Positions 23,653 through 30,898 of a stretch of DNA of 64,000 nucleotides are shown piece after piece (the stretch's first letter is position 1; every line of letters starts with the position of its first letter). A program made the position numbers and the translations under genes. The notes beneath the pieces are model-generated. The model saw only the letters and a program-made list of their open reading frames with translations. It was not told the origin of the DNA and did no database searches. Source of the stretch: a virus. Location of the stretch: positions 1 to 64,000 of the IMG/VR virus record IMGVR_UViG_3300031687_000001. One strand, written 5' to 3'.

Positions 23653-25209
23653 TTATAAAAATGACATTGGCATTGGATCATCGTAGTCATTATCCAAACC
23701 TTCTTCCATCAGGTATTCATATGCAGTATCTTCGTAGTTGGTTACTTCTTGTGCCATTCGTATGATCAATACTAGTGCCATAACCAAATCATCGTTCTCG
23801 CCTTCTTTTGCGCCGTAACTATTACCACGAGAAATAAATACTTTCAATTCACGTAGTAGATTATTACTTGCTATTTCCAACTTATCAGTCTCTACCCAAT
23901 ATTTCAATTTAGCACATGCTGCTATCTTTGATTTATGTGTCGTAGTGAATCCCTTACGATACGCTTTTGTATTTCCATGCTTCTTACGCTCACTCAAGAA
24001 TGTTCCTGGGAAGAATTCTTCGCCTATCTCTTCTACACATACCAATCCCGCTTCGCCCATTGAATTGTTTTCTAGGCTATAATATATTTCCGATTGCTGC
24101 TTTGTCTCTTCATCTATGTAAATCGCTATCTTCTGTAAAATTCTTACTTGTTGCTGTATAGTTGTTTTGTTATGTTGCCATTCAGCAACTTGCTTCATAC
24201 CCGGCAATTCGTACACTTGTATCGCTGCGTTATCTCCACCAGTTCCTAAACTAGGATCTAATGCAATAAGATATAAATTACCCGATTTCAAGGGCTTATA
24301 CCAGCGTACTTGTCCTTGCATTGCCCATGCTTCTTTTGGTTCCATCATGGCTAATTTCAAACTGCTTACCAATGTCTCATCAAATGCGATGAATTCATTT
24401 TTATGCTCACGTCTGAATTTCTCTTCGCCAATCTTACCTTGCTCTATTCTTGCCCACTCTTCATCTCTATCAGGATGTCTATCCCATATCGCATCATAAG
24501 AGGCAAAACTATTAATACCTAGATCAGTTTCGTTACCGTACTCATCTGTCTTCTTTTGTGAATCTCTCCAAATCTGTGCAAATTGGTCATCATCTTGGTT
24601 GGGGGTAGATGTTATAATACATTTACCACCCGTTGCTAATGTAGGTGACAATGCTGTCCAGAAATCTCTTGCGATATTTGGGCGCACGAACGCAAACTCG
24701 TCTAAGTATGCTAGTGATATAGACATACCACGACCAGTGTTATCAGTAGTTGCTTGTGCAATAATACGACTGCCATTATCAAATTCCAATGAACCTTTGT
24801 TGTATGATGTAGCGCCCGCTCTCAGATAATCAGGCAATGTTTCATATGCAAAGCGAATACGCTGCATTATCTCTTGTGCACCACTATATTTGTGTGCTGC
24901 AATTAAGATTGTCTGATCTGGTACAAACATTGCATACCATAATAGATAGCCAGCAGCACACGTTGATTTTCCCATTTGGCGGGAGATCAATGCTACTGAG
25001 TTTCTATAATTGTGATATACATCAACCAATTCTTCTTGGAAGTCAAACAACTCAAACTTCATTCTACCCTTGGTAGGATGCTGTATCCAACAATGAGTCT
25101 TCATGAAATATTTGGGATCATTAGAACATTTTGCCAATTCTACTAATTGTTCGTGTGTGTAATTTTCTTGTTGATGTGGGGTTTTTACTAATTTAGTATC
25201 TGCTGCCAT
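23653..25209 (-). CDS. 17: Terminase large subunit gp17
   Basis: 518 residues. The packaging ATPase shows Walker A SRQMGKST at 76-83, Walker B SLAYLDEFA at 165-173, and a coupling motif IITSTPN near 198. The RNase H-like nuclease follows with IALDPSLGTGGDNAA (catalytic D318), YSLENNSMG (E380) and NDDLVMALV (D473/D474). It cuts concatemers and pumps DNA into the prohead. The length is shorter than T4 gp17 (610) and similar to marine relatives. It lies downstream of the putative small subunit gene (28172-28729) with head genes between. Confidence 0.95.
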   Translation of the reverse strand: MAADTKLVKTPHQQENYTHEQLVELAKCSNDPKYFMKTHCWIQHPTKGRMKFELFDFQEELVDVYHNYRNSVALISRQMGKSTCAAGYLLWYAMFVPDQTILIAAHKYSGAQEIMQRIRFAYETLPDYLRAGATSYNKGSLEFDNGSRIIAQATTDNTGRGMSISLAYLDEFAFVRPNIARDFWTALSPTLATGGKCIITSTPNQDDDQFAQIWRDSQKKTDEYGNETDLGINSFASYDAIWDRHPDRDEEWARIEQGKIGEEKFRREHKNEFIAFDETLVSSLKLAMMEPKEAWAMQGQVRWYKPLKSGNLYLIALDPSLGTGGDNAAIQVYELPGMKQVAEWQHNKTTIQQQVRILQKIAIYIDEETKQQSEIYYSLENNSMGEAGLVCVEEIGEEFFPGTFLSERKKHGNTKAYRKGFTTTHKSKIAACAKLKYWVETDKLEIASNNLLRELKVFISRGNSYGAKEGENDDLVMALVLIIRMAQEVTNYEDTAYEYLMEEGLDNDYDDPMPMSFL

Positions 25210-25227
25210 ATAGGTTAACTATTTTCT

Positions 25228-25548
25228 CTATTTTGAAATTATATTGCGCACTGATATTTCTAAATTTTCTAGAAATGTATCAATGTCAATTACTTCGTTT
25301 ACTAGTTCGTCAGCACTAACATCTACATCATCGTCTAATGATTCTATAACATCTGATTCATTAGTACTTAATTTATTAACATTAACCCATCTTTCATCGC
25401 CGGATTGTGAACGAATCATAACATCATTGAAGTCATTAGGATTGATACCAACTACTTTATAAGATTTATTCTTATATGTAATAACATCGCCCACTTGTGT
25501 AGGTGATTCTTGTAATACTGCTTCTATTAATTTTCTCATATCGTTCAT
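25228..25548 (-). CDS. Small acidic late protein with capsid-targeting-like N-terminus
   Basis: 106 residues. The N-terminus MNDMRKLIEAVLQESPT ends in LQE-S, fitting the T4 gp21 protease rule. A small SH3/Tudor-like beta segment follows (VGDVITYKNKSYKVVGI, ERWVNVNKL), then an acidic helical tail. The AAGGAAG ribosome site is good. It may be a head-internal or prohead core protein. It follows the unusual 25549-25683 region, which would be its 5' leader. Confidence 0.55.
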   Translation of the reverse strand: MNDMRKLIEAVLQESPTQVGDVITYKNKSYKVVGINPNDFNDVMIRSQSGDERWVNVNKLSTNESDVIESLDDDVDVSADELVNEVIDIDTFLENLEISVRNIISK

Positions 25549-25683
25549 AATTTCTTCCTTAAATAATTGCCGTTTTTTATATATATAGTAGCGAATTACA
25601 TATAATGGATAACGGCATCCTCTCTCCTTAGATAATAAAAACGGGCAAGCCTGTAATTATAACGGTCCTAAGGTCTAAGTTCT
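25549..25683 (-). other. 135-nt intergenic leader with a 23S rRNA-like segment
   Basis: No gene fits here. On the plus strand 25652-25667 reads ATAACGGTCCTAAGGT, exactly as in 23S rRNA helix 69-71 (the I-CeuI site). Looser similarity extends on both sides (AACGG..GCC-GTAA-TATAACGG..., then AA-TTC-TT). The transcript runs on the minus strand, so the RNA would be complementary to 23S rRNA. TGCCGTT / AACGGCA arms at about 25568 and 25607 could close a stem over an AT-rich loop. Confidence 0.5.
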
Positions 25684-27024
25684 TTATAGTCCTGCGTTTT
25701 TAAGCAAGATTGCCAATTCTTTGGATTCTTCCAATGATTCTTCCACTGATGGCTCTTTCTTATCTCCATCGTACTCAGGCTCATCGTCCATTGTAGGCTC
25801 TTTCTTCTTAGATGCTAACATCTTCGCAAAAGCGGCTTTTTGTGCTGGACTCTGTGATTCTTCTAATGTATCACATTCACATGGATCACATTCACATTCA
25901 TTACAAGCAACTGCTTCTTTTACATCTTCTGCTGCATCTTTCATATCTTCATCAGTATCGCCATCTTTGTCAATGTCCAGAAAGTCTGGCTTGTTCTTAG
26001 ATGCTTCGTATAATGATTTCATGTTGTCTACAGTATGCTCAGTTACGCTAACCTTCATGTCTTCTGCATCCATATAACGCTTCAATGACAAGTTTACAGG
26101 CTGTGCAAACTCATATGGATCGCCATGTGATGTAGGTTCAGTTTCGCCCGCATTTGCTGGTGAATTTGCCCATTCGGTAATCTTCTTTTCTATCGCTTCT
26201 TCCGATAGACCTGCGCTATGTAACATACTTACTAATTGAGTAGTATCCATTGTTGGAGACTCTTCTAAATTTTTATCTTCCATATCGTTTGCCGCCTTTT
26301 TCATGTCTTCTTCTTTATCGCCATCTTTGTCTATATCTGCAAAGTCTGGTTTTGCTTCTTCTGTTACCCAGTTTTCACCTGTCATATCATTACAATCATG
26401 ACTGCAATCTGTGGTAGGCTTGTGCATTTCATCGCCACAATCTCTGCATACTTTCTTTACGTCTGCTTCGTACATTGACTCAATGAATTTCACTGGTGTC
26501 AATACTGTGCCACCAGTTTTATGATCAAGACGCAATGCCATATAAGTGTCATCTATTTTTGTCTTATAATCACGATGTATCTTAGCATAATCTGCTTTGG
26601 TCATTTCTATTTCACCAGCATCATTAATGTTTGCCATCGGACCCATTGCTTCTTCAACTGATTCAGTTTGTGATGCACTTACTAAATCGTCTGCGTCTAC
26701 GCCCATTGCTTCGCCCATCGTAAATCCGTCCATTGGAGCGAATTTAACACCATCACTAGTAATACTAACAACTTTGAATTCGCCTTCGCTTATATCACCA
26801 AATGCGTCTATTTGAATGGTAACATTCATGTCTTTGATATCAGCATTATAATCTTCTGATCCTTCGGTTGAACCAAAGCCATTTGCAGTTGCAGTGAATA
26901 CTTCACTGTCATCTGTTCTTTCGAAATTGTCCAATGTAACATTGCCATCTACTAATACGGTTGTTTCTACCAATACCTCAGTATTAGTAGTTAATGATTC
27001 CATTAATGTTCTCATTTCATGCAT
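25684..27024 (-). CDS. Acidic virion-type protein with duplicated Ca-binding-like loops
   Basis: 446 residues, strongly acidic. Two copies of KPDFxDIDKDGDxxEDM (loops at 230-236 and 350-356) match the DxDxDG core of EF-hand or dockerin calcium loops. Two cysteine clusters (C193, C196, C207, C211 and C374-C384) could bind metal. The N-terminal half is beta-rich. The start (MHEMRTLMES) gives LME-S, a possible prohead-protease site. It overlaps the upstream gene by 8 nt. A head-core or internal protein role fits the location between terminase and head genes, but the family has no known function. Confidence 0.55.
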   Translation of the reverse strand: MHEMRTLMESLTTNTEVLVETTVLVDGNVTLDNFERTDDSEVFTATANGFGSTEGSEDYNADIKDMNVTIQIDAFGDISEGEFKVVSITSDGVKFAPMDGFTMGEAMGVDADDLVSASQTESVEEAMGPMANINDAGEIEMTKADYAKIHRDYKTKIDDTYMALRLDHKTGGTVLTPVKFIESMYEADVKKVCRDCGDEMHKPTTDCSHDCNDMTGENWVTEEAKPDFADIDKDGDKEEDMKKAANDMEDKNLEESPTMDTTQLVSMLHSAGLSEEAIEKKITEWANSPANAGETEPTSHGDPYEFAQPVNLSLKRYMDAEDMKVSVTEHTVDNMKSLYEASKNKPDFLDIDKDGDTDEDMKDAAEDVKEAVACNECECDPCECDTLEESQSPAQKAAFAKMLASKKKEPTMDDEPEYDGDKKEPSVEESLEESKELAILLKNAGL

Positions 27025-27529
27025 CTTTCTTCTCCTGATCTTTTTTTAATTTCAATAAATCTTGAACAAAAGAAGTATTATACTTGTCACCAAAAAAATC
27101 TTCTGGATTTATATCTTCTGCTTCTGAATAGGTACTATCAGCCAACAAACTTGAAACTCCTTCATCATCAGATTCTGAATCCATTAATGATTGCTCTCGT
27201 TGCTCTAACGGCTCTTGGTCTGAACGAACTTTCATGTATCCGTCGCTAATTCCGATAAGGGCTTGTATTTCTGTTTGTATCTGATATGCACTTGCTGGTA
27301 AATTTGTCTCAAATTCAACAACATATATCTCGTATCCACGTAGTTGTGGGAAATCATAAGGTGTGCTTTGTAGCATCAACTTAGTTGGTGCACTTACTTT
27401 CTGCACATCGTACTTAGCTAAGTGATTCTCAATGCGAGTTAAATCATCGCCAGATAATTCCTTTGCTAACTTAATGCGGAATGTGTATGTTTTTTTTGAT
27501 TCTGTCAAATATTCTGTAAAGGACTTCAT
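27017..27529 (-). CDS. Head-core-type protein, possibly gp68-like
   Basis: 170 residues beginning MKSFTEYLTESKK, which mirrors the capsid-targeting sequence of T4 internal proteins (MKTYQEFIAEA) with cleavage expected after LTE. A small alpha/beta domain (TFRIKLAKEL...AKYDVQKVSAP..., DFPQLRGYEIYVVEFETNLPAS) and an acidic tail follow. The layout resembles prohead core protein gp68 of T4-like phages, though I cannot confirm it. It lies in the packaging/head gene block with a late box at 27556. Confidence 0.5.
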   Translation of the reverse strand: MKSFTEYLTESKKTYTFRIKLAKELSGDDLTRIENHLAKYDVQKVSAPTKLMLQSTPYDFPQLRGYEIYVVEFETNLPASAYQIQTEIQALIGISDGYMKVRSDQEPLEQREQSLMDSESDDEGVSSLLADSTYSEAEDINPEDFFGDKYNTSFVQDLLKLKKDQEKKDA

Positions 27530-27554
27530 TGGTTTAATTCTCCTAATATTATAA

Positions 27555-28175
27555 CTATTTATCTTTATTGTAAAAAGCGCCCGACTTAATCAGTTCTTTA
27601 CATCTCTCAAATTCATCATACAAACTGAGTTGTAGATATACTCTATCACAATCAGAATCATTTCTAACGCCATGTACCTGTGTGGCATCCATTAATGTAG
27701 GATGAACAGTTGAATACATATGTGTTCCTAAATAAAATTCTTCATCATGAGCCTCAGCGCCCGCTGAATAACCTGTTATTATCGGATTATCGCCCAGTAT
27801 AGCATAGTCATAATAATCAACCCCTACGCCACCATCTGATGGCAATATAGGTATCATTATCACACACTTTCTTGAAAAGTCAACATGTGGGTGGAATTGA
27901 AAACCAGGCCTATACACTGTTATTGCTATGTTTCCACTTTTTATCTGTTTTACTTCTGGATTGAATAATTTCACAATTTCTGATATCTCTGGATAATCTA
28001 GATATTCTTTACCTTCTAGATCTTCTACCCGAATTGAACTAAACAACCCTTTCGTGGCGTTATTTCGTATGTTTGAATAATCTTGTGCTGCATGCTTTAC
28101 TGATTCATACAATTGCTCTAATCTATTTCTGTCGAATGTGACATCAGTTAATTCAATAAATCTATCTTCTATCAT
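27555..28175 (-). CDS. 2-oxoglutarate/Fe(II) oxygenase-like protein
   Basis: 206 residues. The double-stranded beta-helix iron site is visible: H-x-D in FQFHPHVDFSRKC (residues about 112-124), the distal histidine in TQVHGVRND, and the arginine in DRVYLQLSLYD that would bind 2-oxoglutarate. Small prolyl-4-hydroxylase-like oxygenases are common in marine T4-like phages. The substrate is unknown and may be a phage virion or host protein. The start overlaps the stop of the gp16-like gene. Confidence 0.65.
   Translation of the reverse strand: MIEDRFIELTDVTFDRNRLEQLYESVKHAAQDYSNIRNNATKGLFSSIRVEDLEGKEYLDYPEISEIVKLFNPEVKQIKSGNIAITVYRPGFQFHPHVDFSRKCVIMIPILPSDGGVGVDYYDYAILGDNPIITGYSAGAEAHDEEFYLGTHMYSTVHPTLMDATQVHGVRNDSDCDRVYLQLSLYDEFERCKELIKSGAFYNKDK
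27556..27562 (-). promoter_or_regulatory. T4-late-type promoter box inside the end of the oxygenase gene
   Basis: GATAAATAG on the minus strand, 27 nt before the ATG at 27529. Confidence 0.45.
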
Positions 28176-28729
28176 TTGTCTTCTTCCGCTTTCATGTTTT
28201 TCATTATTTCTGCTAGCATCTCTGAACGATTTCCTATTAATCTACCATCAATTGATTCTGGGTCGTCATCTGGTAAACCTTTATTGATAACATGGTTTAC
28301 TTTTCGATTATCCATATCAAGTCGTTCTTTGCGCATCTGCAACTCAATCATTTTTATTTTTTTATCCATCTTTGTTTGCTTTGCGGTTATCGCGGCTGAT
28401 AGCATTTTACTAGCACTATCAAGCAATGCAGCGGCATTTCTATCGTCTACATTCTTTGCCAAATCTACTATATCATCAAACGCAGTAATTGCTCTTTTTG
28501 CATATTCATCCATCTCTGCATCTATCGCGTCTAATCCCAACACCATAGGTAGTGCTGCGTCTACTTTCATAGACATATCCATAGTTTCTGTTTGTGTTGA
28601 TATTTGTTCTGTGAGTTGCTTTATCACTTCTTCCGATGATGGTTCTATTTCATTTTCATCATCATCAAAGTTAAATGATATATCGTCTATAGGCGGTAAA
28701 TTAAATGTATCGCTTAATTTCTGTGTCAT
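28172..28729 (-). CDS. 16: Probable terminase small subunit, gp16-like
   Basis: 185 residues. The layout is that of T4 gp16: an acidic N-terminus (FNFDDDENEIEPSSEE), a central pair of coiled-coil helices (FDDIVDLAKNVDDRNAAALLDSASKMLSAAITAKQTKMDKKIKMIELQMRKERL), and a polar C-terminal region. gp16 forms the ring that regulates gp17 and recognises DNA for packaging. The gene overlaps gp4 upstream and the oxygenase downstream. No helix-turn-helix could be confirmed by eye. Confidence 0.65.
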   Translation of the reverse strand: MTQKLSDTFNLPPIDDISFNFDDDENEIEPSSEEVIKQLTEQISTQTETMDMSMKVDAALPMVLGLDAIDAEMDEYAKRAITAFDDIVDLAKNVDDRNAAALLDSASKMLSAAITAKQTKMDKKIKMIELQMRKERLDMDNRKVNHVINKGLPDDDPESIDGRLIGNRSEMLAEIMKNMKAEEDK

Positions 28730-29181
28730 TTCTTTTTCCTTTGCGCTTTTGTTCGCTTCTTTGGCTTATTGAATATCTCATGCTCAGTGATGACGCGAAA
28801 ACCTAAGCCTTTTGATCTGCACCAATGTCTTGCTGCTTCCCATTTTGCGTGATTAACTACTGCGGCTGCTTTTTGTGATTGACTTTTTGCTTCACCGAGT
28901 GTTTGTCCCGCTGGTTTTATTTCTACCATCTCTGCGTGTTGCTTACCGTTTGCATCTTGATATACCATCAATAAATCTGGCACATAATTAGAATTTTTTC
29001 CAGTAAGTGGGTTTTTGTATGGGATACGATGTGTTTCTGAGCCCCAACCTAATACGGATGGATGATTGTCACACATTCTGAAAACAACTAGTTCCCAACT
29101 TGAACGATATCGTGGTAAGCCCTTACCTAAGTATTTATCTGGATTTTTTGGCGTGTATAAGCCTTGGTGAAATTTTGCCAT
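28726..29181 (-). CDS. 4: Head completion protein gp4
   Basis: 151 residues, the same size as T4 gp4. It shares YRSSWELVVFRMCDNHPSVLGWGSETHRIPY (T4: YRSNWEKFFFEWLDKNPEIIAWGSET), PDLLMVYQDANG and AEMVEIKPAGQT. It has nuclease-like features: Glu in GSET, PDLL and EIKP resemble an E-PD-ExK site. The C-terminus is very basic. It completes filled heads before tail joining. Confidence 0.85.
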   Translation of the reverse strand: MAKFHQGLYTPKNPDKYLGKGLPRYRSSWELVVFRMCDNHPSVLGWGSETHRIPYKNPLTGKNSNYVPDLLMVYQDANGKQHAEMVEIKPAGQTLGEAKSQSQKAAAVVNHAKWEAARHWCRSKGLGFRVITEHEIFNKPKKRTKAQRKKK

Positions 29182-29183
29182 TT

Positions 29184-30155
29184 TTACTGACCTTTATTGT
29201 AGTCACTGACGATTTTTTCAAATTGCTCTTTTGTATGGTATAATGCTGAAAGCACACCTGTTGGTGGATTATTCGTCATTTTTTCATTGAGATTAGTATC
29301 AGGATTATAAACCTGCACTGTGTGAATGTTTCTGATTGCATCATATTCCACAGTTGGTCCTACTGGCACAAACTTTATTCCAAGGTTGCCATACATACCT
29401 GCTGCTAGATTATATACTTCTGCTTCATCTGCTGCTAGTGTCTCTTCTGCACTCAATCCAGGAACAACAATTGCTGCGGGGACAGGCGTAGACACTGTGA
29501 CTATAGTAGGCTCTGGTGTTATCGTTGGTGTCACTTCTACTTCTACACCATTGGTAGTTGTTTTATAACCTTCATATGTGAAATCTATACGATATTGTAC
29601 TGGTGCTGATTCTGAATAATTCAGTGTATCGCCCTGTATGTTGGTAATTATCGGATTATAAATTTCTATAATGTTTTTATCGCCGTCTGAAGAAGTTCTA
29701 ATTATCTCTATCTTAGTAATATAATAACGATCATTGGTTAAATTAAAACCCTTAGCACTCTGACCAGAAACTGCAAAATTTTGATTAATAACATCATCAA
29801 TCATAACATCAGAGTTATCTGACATAGGACTTGAATAATAATGATTGTTATATCCTACTAGAAATTTTTCTATCTCTGCATCACGGGTATCATACGCAGA
29901 CAATGATATAGGAGTGTAATCAATTCCAGTTTGAATTGTACGCTTCTTGTTATATTGATTTAATGTCTGAGTCTTCATAGAATGACTAGGCATTTGTATT
30001 TCGGATATACGTGTCAACTCCAGTGCCTTATTGCTACCAATGTGATAGACAACAACACGGAATTGAAACTTATTTCTAGGAACAAGTAAATTCACGGACC
30101 GATCATATTGATCTTGTCCGTAAATTTTTGATGCCGAATTTATAATATTACTCAT
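29184..30155 (-). CDS. Second tail-tube-fold protein
   Basis: 323 residues. The N-terminal 200 residues follow the gp19/gp54 tail-tube fold (VPRNKFQFRVVVYH, RISEIQMPSHSMKTQTLNQYNKKRTIQTG, LSAYDTRDAEIEKFLVGY, YSESAPVQYRIDFTYEGYK). A Thr/Pro/Val linker and a unique 90-residue C-terminal domain follow. It lies directly after gp19. It could be a tube initiator (gp54-like), a tube terminator, or a decorated tube subunit. Confidence 0.7.
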   Translation of the reverse strand: MSNIINSASKIYGQDQYDRSVNLLVPRNKFQFRVVVYHIGSNKALELTRISEIQMPSHSMKTQTLNQYNKKRTIQTGIDYTPISLSAYDTRDAEIEKFLVGYNNHYYSSPMSDNSDVMIDDVINQNFAVSGQSAKGFNLTNDRYYITKIEIIRTSSDGDKNIIEIYNPIITNIQGDTLNYSESAPVQYRIDFTYEGYKTTTNGVEVEVTPTITPEPTIVTVSTPVPAAIVVPGLSAEETLAADEAEVYNLAAGMYGNLGIKFVPVGPTVEYDAIRNIHTVQVYNPDTNLNEKMTNNPPTGVLSALYHTKEQFEKIVSDYNKGQ

Positions 30156-30169
30156 GAGTTACTAATAAA

Positions 30170-30742
30170 TTAGTTAGCACTTGAACCAGTATTAGCCATT
30201 GTACGCAATATCGCATTATCAAAACGAATAGTCATTGATACCTGCACAACATCGGATGTCGCATAGTTCAAATCACCGAATGTAGCACTTGGGATAAATG
30301 CGCCTTCAAGTTCCCAATAGTCAATAACACCATCTAGACTAGATGTGCCATGTGTTCCATCAAGTGTTTCGATTTTTACATTGAATTTATAATTTTCACC
30401 TGCTTCTGCGCTTACTTGAGAAGTATGATTTACTTGCTTGTTCAGTTGTGAACGAATTGCTTTTATAACATCATTGTTAGTATCATCTCGTAATGCTACT
30501 GTAACATCTTGCCACATGTGCTTTCCTGCAAGTCGTATCTTTGAGTTGTATGCATCAATGGTAATATCGTCATGATCAACTCCAGGTCTGGTTGCACTAA
30601 TTACATTCTGTGTAATTAACGATCCCTTTGAGTCACCTAATCCTGTAAATGTTACACGAAATCTGTATTGTAGTTTTGGCATCAGTGTCTGTGCAGTGGT
30701 AGTATCTCCTGCTGGAATACCGAAATTTGTTAAAATAGCCAT
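30170..30742 (-). CDS. 19: Tail tube protein gp19
   Basis: 190 residues, close to T4 gp19 (163). The order LQYRFRVTFTGLG, VISATRPGVDHDDITIDAYNSKIRLAGKHMWQDVTVALRDD and a final beta segment DVVQVSMTIRFDNAI is typical of the family. It builds the inner tube of the contractile tail. A late box lies at 30804. Confidence 0.88.
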   Translation of the reverse strand: MAILTNFGIPAGDTTTAQTLMPKLQYRFRVTFTGLGDSKGSLITQNVISATRPGVDHDDITIDAYNSKIRLAGKHMWQDVTVALRDDTNNDVIKAIRSQLNKQVNHTSQVSAEAGENYKFNVKIETLDGTHGTSSLDGVIDYWELEGAFIPSATFGDLNYATSDVVQVSMTIRFDNAILRTMANTGSSAN

Positions 30743-30803
30743 TTGTTCTCTCCTTAAAATTTAAATAGGCTATCCTAATGATAGACTATTATATATATAA
30801 ATG

Positions 30804-30810
30804 TATTTAT
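30804..30810 (-). promoter_or_regulatory. T4-late-type promoter box (ATAAATA)
   Basis: GCATAAATACATTTATA, 62 nt before the gp19 ATG and just after the sheath-gene terminator. Confidence 0.6.
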
Positions 30811-30849
30811 GCTTTTTGCATTTTTATTTTGCAGCAAATATTTTGCAAT

Positions 30850-30877
30850 AAAAAACCCACACGAAGTGGGTTTTTTT
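30850..30877 (-). terminator. Rho-independent terminator after the sheath gene
   Basis: AAAAACCCAC / GTGGGTTTTT arms with a TTCGT loop on the minus strand and T-runs on both sides, so it may act in both directions. Confidence 0.85.
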
Positions 30878-30898
30878 AAATATTAAATTTAATATTTT

